DNA of 64,000 nt from Devosia sp. (lineage in GTDB: Bacteria; Pseudomonadota; Alphaproteobacteria; Rhizobiales; Devosiaceae), in assembly GCA_028290665.1 (NCBI GenBank), contig JAQGJK010000023.1, positions 62,001-126,000 of the forward strand, in the 5' to 3' direction. This document shows positions 36,538 through 46,553 of this stretch, piece by piece. The notes under the pieces are model-generated. The model ran no database searches, was not told the DNA's origin, and saw only the letters and a program-made list of their open reading frames with translations. The translations under genes and the position numbers were made by a program. Numbering within the stretch: the first letter of the stretch is position 1; every line of letters begins with the position of its first letter.

Positions 36538-37977
36538 ATGACTGTGTTTGAACACCTACGGCTCTTGGGGCTGGCGATCGTGGCGGCGCTGCTGCTCGCG
36601 TTCCCGACCTATGCCCAGGATGCGACGACCCCGGCGGCCGATACCGTCGAAATGACCACTGCCGATCCCGCCATCGCCACCGGCGAAGCCGCGGCGGAAG
36701 ATACTGCCCCTGAAGTGACGGCAACGGTCGATAAGGGCGATACCACCTGGATGCTGCTCTCGACCATCCTCGTCATCGCCATGACCATCCCGGGCCTCGC
36801 CCTGTTCTACGGCGGGCTGGTGCGCTCAAAGAACATGCTCAGCGTGCTGACGCAGGTGTTCGCGGGCTTCTGCATGATCGCCCTGCTGTGGGTGATCTAT
36901 GGCTACTCGCTGGCCTTTAACGGGCCGACCGAGGGCGGGTTATCGGCCTTCATCGGCGATTTCTCGAAGCTGTTCCTCGGCGGTGTCGATATCAACAGCA
37001 CGGCGGCGACCTTCTCGGCCGGTGTCGAAATCCCGGAACTAACGTTTATCGTGTTCCAGCTAACCTTCGCCGCCATCACCCCCGCCCTCATCATCGGCGC
37101 CATCGCCGAGCGGATGAAGTTCGGGGCCGTCATGCTGTTTATGGCGCTGTGGTTCACCTTCTCCTACCTGCCGATCGCCCACATGGTGTGGTTCTCGGGC
37201 GGTTACCTGTTCAACCTCGGCGCCTATGATTTCGCCGGTGGTACCGTCGTTCACATCAACGCCGGTGTCGCGGGTCTCGTCGCTGCCATCGTGCTCGGGC
37301 CGCGCAAGGAGTTCATGAAGGAACCGATCCCGCCGCATAACCTCACCTTCACCTTCATCGGCGCCTGCCTGCTGTGGGTCGGCTGGTTCGGCTTCAACGC
37401 CGGCTCCAACCTCGAGGCCACCGGGCTTACCGCCCAGGCCGTGCTCAACACCATCACTGCCCCCGCTGCGGCAGCGCTGGCCTGGGCCCTGGCTGAAAAG
37501 TTCAGCCGTGGTCATGCGTCGCTCCTCGGCGCGGCGTCCGGCGCGGTTGCCGGTCTCGTGGCGATCACCCCGGCGGCCGGCTTTGCCGGTTCGATGGGCT
37601 CGATCGTGCTCGGCGCGGTTGCCGGTCTCGTCTGCCTGTGGGCAGTCATCACGCTGAAGCCGATGCTGAAATATGACGACTCGCTCGACGTGTTCGGCAT
37701 CCACGGCATCGGCGGTATCGTCGGCGCCCTTGGCACCGCGATCGTCGCCGCCCCCTCGCTCGGCGGCTATGCGCTGGGCGATCCGGCGGCCTACTCGATC
37801 GGCAGCCAGTTCTGGATCCAGCTCCAGGCTGTCGTCATCGCAGTGGTCTGGTCGGGCGTCGTGACCTTCGTCGCACTGATGATCGTCAAAGCCGTGATGG
37901 GTGGCCTTAGGGTTACCGAATCGGCCGAGAGCGATGGTCTCGATCTGTCGAGCCATGGCGAACGCGCCTACAACTAA
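36538..37977 (+). CDS. amtB: Ammonium transporter
   Basis: This 479-residue protein has a signal peptide (residues 1-~25) and a ~40-residue Ala/Thr/Glu-rich periplasmic stretch before the Amt domain. That domain has GLALFYGGLVRSKNMLSVL, the first channel His in GGTVVHINAGVAGLV and the second in FGIHGIGGIVGALGTA, and 11 membrane segments. The long N-terminal extension is longer than in E. coli AmtB but common in Alphaproteobacteria. It is co-transcribed with glnK. Confidence 0.96.
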   Translation: MTVFEHLRLLGLAIVAALLLAFPTYAQDATTPAADTVEMTTADPAIATGEAAAEDTAPEVTATVDKGDTTWMLLSTILVIAMTIPGLALFYGGLVRSKNMLSVLTQVFAGFCMIALLWVIYGYSLAFNGPTEGGLSAFIGDFSKLFLGGVDINSTAATFSAGVEIPELTFIVFQLTFAAITPALIIGAIAERMKFGAVMLFMALWFTFSYLPIAHMVWFSGGYLFNLGAYDFAGGTVVHINAGVAGLVAAIVLGPRKEFMKEPIPPHNLTFTFIGACLLWVGWFGFNAGSNLEATGLTAQAVLNTITAPAAAALAWALAEKFSRGHASLLGAASGAVAGLVAITPAAGFAGSMGSIVLGAVAGLVCLWAVITLKPMLKYDDSLDVFGIHGIGGIVGALGTAIVAAPSLGGYALGDPAAYSIGSQFWIQLQAVVIAVVWSGVVTFVALMIVKAVMGGLRVTESAESDGLDLSSHGERAYN

Positions 37978-38013
37978 GGCTGAACCCAGCCACTAGGCCA
38001 CAAAGCGGGCCAC

Positions 38014-38087
38014 CCCGGACGGCGACCTCCTCCCCGCCGTCCGGGAGCCCCAATCGGGGAGAGCGCGAACCCCTCGTCGCGCTCTCC
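38014..38087. repeat. Two tandem 11-bp perfect hairpins after amtB
   Basis: Hairpin one pairs 38014-38024 with 38035-38045; hairpin two pairs 38058-38068 with 38077-38087. Both stems are perfect, and no T run follows either, so they are not normal terminators. They begin 37 bases past the amtB stop. Confidence 0.75.
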
Positions 38088-38201
38088 CTGCCGACCCCGA
38101 CCCGAGATTGGTCGCGGCGTGCAGCTCATGTTCCTCTTGGCCCGCCACAGAGGCTTCCCACTCGCAAACCGCATGGGCTGCACACCCCGACCAGTGTTTT
38201 G

Positions 38202-38232
38202 AAACCGCCCCGCGCAAGCCGGGCGGTTTTTT
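38202..38232 (+). terminator. Rho-independent terminator downstream of amtB
   Basis: A 9-bp stem (38202-38210 with 38221-38229) with a 10-base loop ends in six T (38227-38232). It lies 225 bases past the amtB stop, which would give glnK-amtB a long structured 3' UTR, or it ends a separate small transcript. Confidence 0.8.
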
Positions 38233-38281
38233 GCTGCCGGGTTGTTTCGAGGCGGGGGAGGAGTCACAGAGGAAAACCGCA

Positions 38282-38310
38282 CGTCATACCGGCGCAGGCC
38301 GGTACCCATC
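38282..38310 (+). repeat. Short palindromic repeat, copy A
   Basis: The unit begins CGTCATACCGGCGCAGGCCG and carries the arms ACCGG and CCGGT. It is one of three copies in the amtB-ftsK spacer. Confidence 0.75.
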
Positions 38311-38353
38311 TTGAGGCGGGAAACGTCGCCACAGTGGTGGTGGCGAGGCATCA

Positions 38354-38383
38354 GGATGGATTGCGGCCTGCGCCGCAATGACG
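38354..38383 (-). repeat. Short palindromic repeat, copy B (inverted)
   Basis: Read on the minus strand it begins CGTCATTGCGGCGCAGGCCG, with arms TGCGG and CCGCA, a paired substitution relative to copy A. Being inverted with respect to copy A, the two could form one larger stem. Confidence 0.75.
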
Positions 38384-38471
38384 GGGTTGGGGTGGGCCTA
38401 TGGGTACTTGGACCCGGCTCTGTGGACGGTGCAAGACGCCCACCCATCGAATGCCCCGCACCCCTCCCCGC

Positions 38472-38501
38472 CGTCATACCGGCGGAGGCCGGTAGCCGTC
38501 C
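38472..38501 (+). repeat. Short palindromic repeat, copy C
   Basis: The unit begins CGTCATACCGGCGGAGGCCG and carries the same ACCGG/CCGGT arms as copy A. The rest of the 655-base amtB-ftsK spacer shows no gene. Confidence 0.75.
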
Positions 38502-38632
38502 TGAGGCCTGTCCACCTTCCACACCACTGCATTGCCCCATCGGGTTAGGCCAGGGTTAACCATGGAGCTCTAGGGTGGTGGTCAGTTCTGGGCGACCGAT
38601 TCCCGGCCACCCGCTTCAGTTTGCGTGCGTTC

Positions 38633-41302
38633 ATGCCGACACGATCCATGCTCGATACCATTCGCCCCGATGCCGGCTCCAATGCCGGCCCCGGCATCGC
38701 CATCCGCATTCACATTCCATTGCGGCTGGTGGGGTTTGCCATCATCGGGCTCGTCGCCCTGGTGCTGCTGGCGTGTGCTTCGTGGTCGGTCGATGATCCG
38801 AGCTTTTCCTATGCCACGGCGAAGGCGCCGGCGAACTGGCTCGGGTTTCCCGGAGCGGCGATCGCCGATTTCGCCTTCCAAATCTTTGGCGTCGGCATCA
38901 TCGTGCTGCTGATCCCGCCGGCGGTGTGGGGCTGGAATTTCGTCCGTCGCCGGGTGCCCGAGGCGATGGGTTTCCGGCTGGTCGCCTGGATCGGCGCGAC
39001 GGTGCTGGCCACCGGTGCGCTGACTTTCGTCGCCATTCCGCAGAGCTGGCCGCTGCCGACCGGGCTCGGCGGGTTGATCGGCTCGGGCTTCTCGGCATTG
39101 GCGCGGACTGTCATCGGCGAAGAGCCGCAAGCGGTTACCGCGGCGATCTTTGCCATGCTGCTGGCCGTGCCGACGCTGGCGCTGTTCTGGATGGCGCTTG
39201 GGCTCAAACTCGTGCCTCCGGCCAAACCGGTCAAGACCCGGGCCAAGGCAGCTCCGACCGGCAAGGGCCGGCGCGAGCCGGTGTTCGAAGCCCCGGTCGA
39301 GGAAGAACCGGCCGAGCGCGAACCCAATCCGCTGGTCGGCATCGTCCTTGGCGCGGCGACGCATCTGGGCTTTACCGTATCGGGTGCGATCAGGCGCGCC
39401 ATGCAGCGCCGGAAGGACAAGCTCGACGATGTCGAGATGTGGCGCGAAGCCGCGGTCGAACCCGGTGTCGAGACCCGTCCAGCACCGCGTACTCCGTCTG
39501 CCGAACAGCCGCTGGTTGCCGATGTGCGCGAATTCTCGCGCCGCCATGTTCCGACCCCGCATGTCGAGCCAGTGCTCGAAGCCGACGCGCCTCGGGCCGA
39601 TGCCAACGAAGACTTTTACCCCGAAGCCAGCGACGACGACTTCCTGCCCGATGCGTTGATCGATGTTGCCGCGAACCGTGGCGGACCGCGCCCGATCCAG
39701 ACGACGCAGCCGACGCTCCGCGTGTCGCCGCCGTCGCGTCCCGTGCCTGCCGCCCGTTCCGAGTTGCCTCCGGTCTTTGCCCCGGAGGCAGGTGGGTTCG
39801 AATTGCCGCCGCTGACTCTCATGGCCGAACCCAAGCATGGCGGCATTCCCGAGGAGCATCGGCCCGAGCGGCTTGAGGCGATGGCACGCAAGCTCGAATC
39901 CGTACTCGAGGACTTTGGCGTCAAGGGCGACATCATCAATGTCCGCCCCGGTCCCGTGGTCACGCTGTTCGAACTCGAACCGGCGCCCGGCATCAAGTCG
40001 AGCCGCGTCATCGGGCTCGCCGACGATATCGCCCGCTCGATGAGCGCCATCTCCGCCCGTGTCGCCGTGGTGCCCGGCCGCAATGCCATCGGCATCGAAC
40101 TGCCGAACGAAACGCGCGAGACGGTGTACCTGCGCGAAATGCTGGCTAGCGCCGATTTCGAGAAAATGAAGGGCAAGCTGCCGATCTGCCTCGGCAAGAC
40201 CATCGGCGGCGAGCCGATCGTCGTCGATCTCGCCCGCATGCCGCATCTGCTGATCGCCGGCACCACCGGCTCGGGTAAATCGGTCGGTATCAACACCATG
40301 ATCCTGTCGCTGCTGTACCGGATGACCCCGGAAGAGTGCCGGCTGATCATGATCGACCCGAAAATGCTCGAACTCTCGATCTATGACGGCATTCCGCATC
40401 TCCTGACCCCGGTGGTCACTGATCCGGGTAAGGCCGTCGTGGCGCTCAAATGGGCAGTCCGCGAGATGGAAGACCGCTATCGCAAGATGAGCAAGATCGG
40501 CGTCCGCAACATCGACGGCTTCAACCAGCGCGTCTCGGAAGCCAATGCCAAGGGCGAAATCATCACCCGCACCGTGCAGACCGGCTTTGATCGCGAAACC
40601 GGCGAGGCGATCTTCGAGAGCGAGGAATTCAACCTCGAACCGCTGCCCTATATCGTCATCATCGTCGACGAAATGGCCGACCTGATGATGGTTGCCGGCA
40701 AGGATATCGAAGGCGCCATCCAGCGCCTCGCCCAGATGGCCCGCGCCGCCGGTATCCACCTCGTCATGGCGACCCAGCGCCCCTCGGTCGACGTTATCAC
40801 CGGCACCATCAAGGCCAATTTCCCGACCCGCATCTCCTTCCAGGTCACCTCCAAGATCGATTCGCGCACCATCCTCGGCGAACAGGGCGCTGAACAATTG
40901 CTCGGCAATGGCGACATGCTCTACATGGCCGGCGGCGGTCGCATCCGGCGCCTGCACGGGCCGTTCGTCGCCGATACCGAAGTCGAGGATATTGTCGCCC
41001 ACCTCAAATCGCAGGGCTCACCGGATTACCTCGATGCCATCACCGTCGAAGACGACGAAGATGGCGAGGCCGGCGGCGCCGAGTTTGGCATGGAGGAGGA
41101 TACCGGCACCGGCGACGAGCTGTACGACAAGGCCGTGCACATCGTGCTGACCGACAAGAAAGTCTCGACCTCCTACATCCAGCGCCGTCTCGCGATCGGC
41201 TACAACAAGGCCGCGACACTGATCGAGCGCATGGAAAAGGAAGGCGTCATCTCCCGCGCCAACCACGCCGGCAAACGCGAAATCCTCATCGGCTCCGATT
41301 GA
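38633..41302 (+). CDS. ftsK: DNA translocase FtsK
   Basis: FtsK moves chromosome ends away from the septum and activates XerCD at dif. The 889-residue protein has four N-terminal membrane segments (residues ~20-195), a Pro/Glu-rich linker, then the RecA-like motor with Walker [29 protein letters not shown] (Walker B) and [22 protein letters not shown]-terminal gamma winged helix ([25 protein letters not shown]) reads KOPS sites. I chose the ATG at 38633; a TTG four codons earlier is also open. Confidence 0.95.
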   Translation: MPTRSMLDTIRPDAGSNAGPGIAIRIHIPLRLVGFAIIGLVALVLLACASWSVDDPSFSYATAKAPANWLGFPGAAIADFAFQIFGVGIIVLLIPPAVWGWNFVRRRVPEAMGFRLVAWIGATVLATGALTFVAIPQSWPLPTGLGGLIGSGFSALARTVIGEEPQAVTAAIFAMLLAVPTLALFWMALGLKLVPPAKPVKTRAKAAPTGKGRREPVFEAPVEEEPAEREPNPLVGIVLGAATHLGFTVSGAIRRAMQRRKDKLDDVEMWREAAVEPGVETRPAPRTPSAEQPLVADVREFSRRHVPTPHVEPVLEADAPRADANEDFYPEASDDDFLPDALIDVAANRGGPRPIQTTQPTLRVSPPSRPVPAARSELPPVFAPEAGGFELPPLTLMAEPKHGGIPEEHRPERLEAMARKLESVLEDFGVKGDIINVRPGPVVTLFELEPAPGIKSSRVIGLADDIARSMSAISARVAVVPGRNAIGIELPNETRETVYLREMLASADFEKMKGKLPICLGKTIGGEPIVVDLARMPHLLIAGTTGSGKSVGINTMILSLLYRMTPEECRLIMIDPKMLELSIYDGIPHLLTPVVTDPGKAVVALKWAVREMEDRYRKMSKIGVRNIDGFNQRVSEANAKGEIITRTVQTGFDRETGEAIFESEEFNLEPLPYIVIIVDEMADLMMVAGKDIEGAIQRLAQMARAAGIHLVMATQRPSVDVITGTIKANFPTRISFQVTSKIDSRTILGEQGAEQLLGNGDMLYMAGGGRIRRLHGPFVADTEVEDIVAHLKSQGSPDYLDAITVEDDEDGEAGGAEFGMEEDTGTGDELYDKAVHIVLTDKKVSTSYIQRRLAIGYNKAATLIERMEKEGVISRANHAGKREILIGSD

Positions 41303-41396
41303 TTTGCTACTTGGGCTGCTGGGTTTGGCTATGGCCGTGCCCAGGTGCCATGACCGGCTGACCGGGTGCAATGATCGGGTGACGTGACCGGGGGTG

Positions 41397-42248
41397 TCAG
41401 TCCTCGCGACGGATCCAGTCGAGGAGATAGCTGCCCCGGCCGGCATCGGACAGCACCTCGGCGAGCGCGGGCAACATCAGCTGCAGTTCCGCTTCGAGCG
41501 TGAAGGGCGGATTGACGAGGATCAGCCCCGAACCATGCAGCCGCGGTGGCGTCGACGGCGGCCGGATCGTCAACTCCACTCGCAACATGCGCGGGATCGC
41601 CGTCGCCTCGAGGGCATGGATGAAATCGTCGATCTCGGTCGGGTCCTTGATCGGGTACCACAGTGCAAACAGCCCCGCGGAAAACCGCCGGTGCGCCTTG
41701 GCGAGGCCCATCGCCAGCCGCTCGAATTCGCCGGGCAGCTCGAACGGCGGATCGACCAGCACCAGCCCGCGCTTTTCCTTGGGCGGCAGGAACGCCGGCA
41801 GCGCCAGCCAGCCATCGAGCAGCGTCGCCCTTGTCTGGATATCGCCGGCGAACAACACCGCCAGTTCGGAATATTCCTCGGGGTGCAGGTCGAGCGCCGA
41901 CAGCCGATCCTGCGAGCGCAGCAGGCGGCGCACCAACAGCGGCGAGCCGGGATAGACGGTGACGCCGCCATTGGGATTTTCGCCGCGCACCACGTCGAGA
42001 TACGGCGCCAGCAGATCATCGACCGCCGGCGGCAGATCGGCCGTCAGCAGCCGGGCGATGCCGTCGCGCCATTCGGGCGAACGTTCGCCCTCGCGGCTGA
42101 GCAGATCGTAGCGCCCGCGCCCGGCATGCGTATCGATCACCCGAAACGCCGCAGTCTTGCCCTTGAGGTAGGTGACCAGCCGCGCGAGGATGGCGTGCTT
42201 CATCACATCGGCGAAATTTCCGGCGTGGAAGCCGTGGCGGTAATTCAA
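41397..42248 (-). CDS. rlmJ: 23S rRNA (adenine2030-N6)-methyltransferase
   Basis: RlmJ methylates A2030 in 23S rRNA. The 283-residue protein opens with MNYRHGFHAGNFADVMKHAI, the family signature, then IDTHAGRGRYDL (SAM motif) and the catalytic VLVDPPFEL. The length matches E. coli RlmJ. A LysE-type gene lies 13 bases upstream on the same strand. The 94-base gap to ftsK has imperfect repeats of TGACCGGGTG but no gene. Confidence 0.94.
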   Translation of the reverse strand: MNYRHGFHAGNFADVMKHAILARLVTYLKGKTAAFRVIDTHAGRGRYDLLSREGERSPEWRDGIARLLTADLPPAVDDLLAPYLDVVRGENPNGGVTVYPGSPLLVRRLLRSQDRLSALDLHPEEYSELAVLFAGDIQTRATLLDGWLALPAFLPPKEKRGLVLVDPPFELPGEFERLAMGLAKAHRRFSAGLFALWYPIKDPTEIDDFIHALEATAIPRMLRVELTIRPPSTPPRLHGSGLILVNPPFTLEAELQLMLPALAEVLSDAGRGSYLLDWIRRED

Positions 42249-42261
42249 GACAAATCTCGCA

Positions 42262-42906
42262 TTAGTGCCGCGCCTGCGCCGTCAGGATGGTGATGGCAAA
42301 CGCCGTGAAAATTCCTGCGAACGTCCAGTTCAGCGCCCGCTCGACCCATTTGCTGCGTTTGAAGGCCGCGACCAGCCAGTCGGCAGCAACTACCGTCAGG
42401 ATGGCGAGCGGAATCGACAGCGCCACGAACTCGAAACCGAGGAAGAACAGTTTGCCGGTGACCGCCGGATCATGGGCATCGACGAATTGCGGCAGGAAGG
42501 TCACGAAAAACAGCACCACCTTGGGGTTGAGCAGGTTGATTCCGACCCCCGTAGCATAGCTTTGTGCCAGCCTTGGCGGGCGCCGCGCCGCCTCGACAAT
42601 GCGGAGGCCACCACCGTGGACGATCGCTTGATAGGCCAGCCATATCAGGTACACCGCGCCGGCAAGCTTGAGAGCGAGGAACGCCGCGGGTGCCGCGAGG
42701 ATCAGTACGGAAATCCCCAGCGCCACCAGCGTCGTATGCACAAGGATGCCGGTCATCGCCCCGGCCGCCGCCGCGATGCCATGCGCACGGCCATAATTGA
42801 TCGCCCGGCTCAGCTGCAGCGCCATGTCGGGGCCGGGGGTAATGGCAAGGATCACCGTCGCCAGTGCGAAGGCGAGGATGACTGGTGGGTCGGGAATGAA
42901 CGGCAT
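42262..42906 (-). CDS. LysE/RhtB family amino-acid exporter
   Basis: This 214-residue membrane protein has about six hydrophobic segments and the family motif TPGPDMALQLSRAINYGRAHG near residue 23, then GVGINLLNPKVVLFFVTFLPQF. Members export lysine, homoserine, threonine or related compounds; the substrate here is unknown. I chose the ATG at 42906; 33 codons upstream in frame are not family-like. It is divergent from argG. Confidence 0.9.
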   Translation of the reverse strand: MPFIPDPPVILAFALATVILAITPGPDMALQLSRAINYGRAHGIAAAAGAMTGILVHTTLVALGISVLILAAPAAFLALKLAGAVYLIWLAYQAIVHGGGLRIVEAARRPPRLAQSYATGVGINLLNPKVVLFFVTFLPQFVDAHDPAVTGKLFFLGFEFVALSIPLAILTVVAADWLVAAFKRSKWVERALNWTFAGIFTAFAITILTAQARH

Positions 42907-43076
42907 CAGGGTGTCACGCCGCTGATGGGCCAGGAGTCGGGCAGGCTCGCCAGCGTCTGGCAGGTCATGTTTTCGCGGCTCCGAATGATGCGCCAGCAAT
43001 TGCATGCAGCGCCGCGCTTGACTAGGGTGCGCGCCGCAATCCGGGGCGTTTGTCCCCTTCGCTGGACCACGGGCTC

Positions 43077-44297
43077 ATGACCAAAGACATCAAGAAAGTC
43101 GTCCTCGCCTATTCGGGCGGGCTCGATACCTCGATCATCCTCAAATGGCTGCAGGAGCGCTATCAGTGCGAGGTGGTGACCTTCACCGCCGATCTCGGTC
43201 AGGGCGAGGAACTCGAGCCGGCGCGCCGGAAAGCCGAGATGATGGGGATCAAGGAAATCCACGTCGAGGATCTGCGCGAGGAATTCGTCCGCGATTTCGT
43301 GTTCCCAATGTTCCGTGCCAACACGGTCTATGAGGGCCAGTATCTGCTCGGCACCTCGATCGCGCGGCCGCTAATCGCCAAGCGGCTGGTCGAGATCGCC
43401 GAGGAAACCGGGGCCGATGCGATTTCGCATGGCGCCACCGGCAAGGGCAACGACCAAGTGCGGTTCGAACTGACGGCCAATGCGCTGAACCCGTCGCTGC
43501 GGGTCATCGCGCCGTGGCGGGAGTGGGAATTACATTCGCGCACCAGCCTGATCGACTATGCCGAAAAGCACCAGATCCCGATCGCCAAGGACAAGCGCGG
43601 TGAAGCGCCGTTCTCGGTCGATGCGAACCTCCTCCACACCTCCTCGGAAGGCAAAGTGCTGGAAGACCCGGCGGAAATTGCACCCGACTATGTGTATCAG
43701 CGCACCGTGGCGCCCGAACTGGCGCCGGACACGCCGGAGATCATCACGGTCGGCTTCGAGCGTGGCGACGCGGTTTCCGTAAATGGCGTCAGCCTCAGCC
43801 CGGCAATGCTGCTGACCGAACTCAACACGCTCGGCGGCAAGCACGGCGTCGGGCGGCTCGACCTGGTCGAAAACCGCTTCGTCGGGATGAAATCGCGCGG
43901 CATCTACGAGACCCCGGGCGGCACCATCCTGCTGGTAGCGCATCGCGGCATCGAATCGATCACGCTTGATCGCGGCGCGGCGCATCTCAAGGACGAGCTG
44001 ATGCCGAGATATGCCGAGCTGATCTATAATGGCTTCTGGTATGCGCCCGAGCGCGAAATGCTGCAGGCGCTGATCGACCGGAGCCAGGAATTCGTCACCG
44101 GCGACGTGACGGTCAAGCTCTACAAGGGCTCGGCCTCGGTGATCGCGCGGAGTTCGCCCTATTCGCTCTATTCGATGGACCTCGTGACCTTCGAGGAGGG
44201 CTCGGGCACGTATGACCATCACGATGCCGAGGGCTTCATCAAGCTCAACGGGCTGCGCCTCAAGACCTACGCAGCGCGCAACCGGAAGGCGAAATAG
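43077..44297 (+). CDS. argG: Argininosuccinate synthase
   Basis: ArgG joins citrulline and aspartate with ATP in arginine synthesis. The 406-residue protein has the P-loop [14 protein letters not shown] at residue 8, [15 protein letters not shown], and YPYSLYSMD-like [17 protein letters not shown] near the end. The length is normal. The ATG at 43077 is the start; upstream codons in frame are not conserved. Confidence 0.97.
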   Translation: MTKDIKKVVLAYSGGLDTSIILKWLQERYQCEVVTFTADLGQGEELEPARRKAEMMGIKEIHVEDLREEFVRDFVFPMFRANTVYEGQYLLGTSIARPLIAKRLVEIAEETGADAISHGATGKGNDQVRFELTANALNPSLRVIAPWREWELHSRTSLIDYAEKHQIPIAKDKRGEAPFSVDANLLHTSSEGKVLEDPAEIAPDYVYQRTVAPELAPDTPEIITVGFERGDAVSVNGVSLSPAMLLTELNTLGGKHGVGRLDLVENRFVGMKSRGIYETPGGTILLVAHRGIESITLDRGAAHLKDELMPRYAELIYNGFWYAPEREMLQALIDRSQEFVTGDVTVKLYKGSASVIARSSPYSLYSMDLVTFEEGSGTYDHHDAEGFIKLNGLRLKTYAARNRKAK

Positions 44298-44437
44298 GGA
44301 AGGGTGAAATCTGGGGCGGTCGAACTGTACGATAGCGATCACAAGTTCGGCGAATGCGTAGGCGGTTAATGCGGAATTAACTCAGCCGCCCCTAACTTTG
44401 TCCGCGACTGCCATCCCATCCTACGGAGTGTTAGCGC

Positions 44438-46552
44438 GTGCAGTCCGATCCGGCTGGTCTGACCGGCATGGCAGAAACCCTGCTGCTCGATGCGGCACTC
44501 GAAAGCATTCCGTACGGCTTCTGCGTCTGGTCGCCGCAGTTCCGGCTGGTGATGTGGAACAAGCACTGGCGCGACATCTACGGCTTTCCGAGGTCGGCGA
44601 TGAGGCGCGGGATGAGCCTCGAGGACGTCGTGGCGCTGTCGTCGCAGAACGGCAATCATTTCGACCAGAGCCCGGTCGAGTTCTATGAAAACTACACCGC
44701 CGAACTGCTGGCTAACCGCAGCGGCGCGCGGGTCAAATCCCGGGAAATCCTCAGCGGCGGCCGGATCATCGAAGCGGCGCAGGTGTTTTCGCCCGGGCTT
44801 GGCTGGGTGGTGACGCATGAGGACGTGACCGAGGCGATCGCCGAGGCCGAGATCGTCCAACGGCGCAAGCGCGAACTCGAACGCCAGAACCTCCGGCTCG
44901 ATGCGGCGGTCAACAATATCAGCCAGGGCCTGTGCATGTTCGACCTGCACGGGCGGCTGGTGATCTGCAACCAGCCCTACGCCAAGATCTACGGGTTGCC
45001 GGAGCGGCTGCTGCATCCCGGCACGCCGCTCGAGGACATCCTCGGGCATCTGTTCGATATCGGCATGTCCACCAGTGGTACGCGGGAGCAATATGTCGAC
45101 TGGCGCCGCGAAGTGATCGAGCGGCGTGAATTCGCGAAGAACGTGCACGAACTCGGTGGTCGCACCATCATGATGCAGCACCATCCGATGCAAGATGGCG
45201 GGTTCGTCTCGACCCATGAGGATGTCACCGAGCAGCGCCAGAACGAGGCGCGGATCCGGCATCTGGCGCGCCACGATGCGCTGACCGATCTGCCCAACCG
45301 CTCGCAGTTCCTCGATGCCATGGCGGCGTCCGAGGCGCTCCTGCAGCGCGGCGAACAGCTTGCCGTGCTGTGCATCGACCTCGACCGCTTCAAGGCGGTC
45401 AACGATACGCTCGGCCATGCCATCGGCGATGAATTGCTGAAACAGGTGGCGGTGCGGCTGTGGGGCACGACGCGCGAAACCGACCTGCTGGCCCGCGTCG
45501 GCGGTGATGAGTTCAGCATGCTGCTGCGACCGGTGACCGGGCCGCGCGATGCCGAAATCATTGCCGAGCGGATCATCAAGGTCATCGGCGCTCCGATCGA
45601 GATCCGCGGCCACAAGATCGATATCGGCGCCAGCGTCGGCATCGCCATGGCGCCCTCGGATGGCAACACGACCGATATTTTGATGAAGAACGCCGATCTG
45701 GCATTGTATCGGGCCAAGAACAACGGCCGCTCGACCTATCATTTCTTCGAGCCGGGCATGGATGCGGCGCTCGAACAGCGCCGCAGCATGGAGGCCGGGC
45801 TGCGGCAGGCGCTGGCGAAGCGCGAGTTGCGGCTGGTGTATCAGCCGCTGCTCGATCTCAAATGCAACCGCATTTCGTGTTTCGAGGCGTTGCTGCGCTG
45901 GGACTATGAAGGGCGCACCGTGTCGCCGGCCGAGTTCATTCCGATCGCCGAGGAAACCGGGTTGATCGTGCCGATCGGCGAATGGGTGTTGCGCGAGGCC
46001 TGTCGCACCGCTGCCCAGTGGCGCAGCGACGTGCGCATCGCGGTCAATCTATCGCCGGCGCAATTCAAGCACCGCAGTCTTGGAGCGGTGGTCAAGGCGA
46101 TCCTGCTCGAAACCGGCCTCGCGCCGACGCGGCTTGAACTCGAAATCACCGAATCCTTGTTGCTGCTCGACAGCGAGCAGACGCTGGCGACGCTGCACGA
46201 GTTCAGGGCCCTAGGGGTGCGCATCTCGATGGACGATTTCGGCACCGGGTATTCGTCGCTGAGCTATCTGCGCAGCTTCCCGTTCGACAAGATCAAGATC
46301 GATCGCTCGTTCATGCGCGATCTCGATACCCGCAGCGACAGCCTTGCCATCCTCAAGGCGATTATCAGTCTCGGTCACTCGCTCGGCATGTCGACGACTG
46401 CCGAAGGGATCGAAACCGAAGCCCAGCTGGCCGCCGTCCGCAGCCAGGGGTGTAACGAAATGCAGGGCTTCCTGTTTTCGCCGCCGCTCAAGCTCGCGGC
46501 GGTGCTGGAATTGCTGGAGAGCGAACAGCGGAGCCTGGCGCGGGTGGCATAG
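44438..46552 (+). CDS. PAS-PAS-GGDEF-EAL cyclic-di-GMP signalling protein
   Basis: This 704-residue cytosolic protein has two PAS-7-like sensor domains (residues ~25-150 and ~150-265, each ending in a THEDVTE motif), a GGDEF domain with intact LARVGGDEFSM (near residue 356) and an EAL domain with intact FEALLRW and MDDFGTGYSS. Both active sites look complete, so it could make and destroy c-di-GMP. The PAS ligands are unknown. The start is GTG at 44438. No membrane segment or neighbour suggests the input signal. Confidence 0.93.
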   Translation: MQSDPAGLTGMAETLLLDAALESIPYGFCVWSPQFRLVMWNKHWRDIYGFPRSAMRRGMSLEDVVALSSQNGNHFDQSPVEFYENYTAELLANRSGARVKSREILSGGRIIEAAQVFSPGLGWVVTHEDVTEAIAEAEIVQRRKRELERQNLRLDAAVNNISQGLCMFDLHGRLVICNQPYAKIYGLPERLLHPGTPLEDILGHLFDIGMSTSGTREQYVDWRREVIERREFAKNVHELGGRTIMMQHHPMQDGGFVSTHEDVTEQRQNEARIRHLARHDALTDLPNRSQFLDAMAASEALLQRGEQLAVLCIDLDRFKAVNDTLGHAIGDELLKQVAVRLWGTTRETDLLARVGGDEFSMLLRPVTGPRDAEIIAERIIKVIGAPIEIRGHKIDIGASVGIAMAPSDGNTTDILMKNADLALYRAKNNGRSTYHFFEPGMDAALEQRRSMEAGLRQALAKRELRLVYQPLLDLKCNRISCFEALLRWDYEGRTVSPAEFIPIAEETGLIVPIGEWVLREACRTAAQWRSDVRIAVNLSPAQFKHRSLGAVVKAILLETGLAPTRLELEITESLLLLDSEQTLATLHEFRALGVRISMDDFGTGYSSLSYLRSFPFDKIKIDRSFMRDLDTRSDSLAILKAIISLGHSLGMSTTAEGIETEAQLAAVRSQGCNEMQGFLFSPPLKLAAVLELLESEQRSLARVA

Positions 46553-46553
46553 G

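Noticed and set aside
41303-41396. Imperfect TGACCGGGTG repeats as a CRISPR-like or iteron array
   Set aside because: Units are short, irregular and without spacers; nothing supports either reading.
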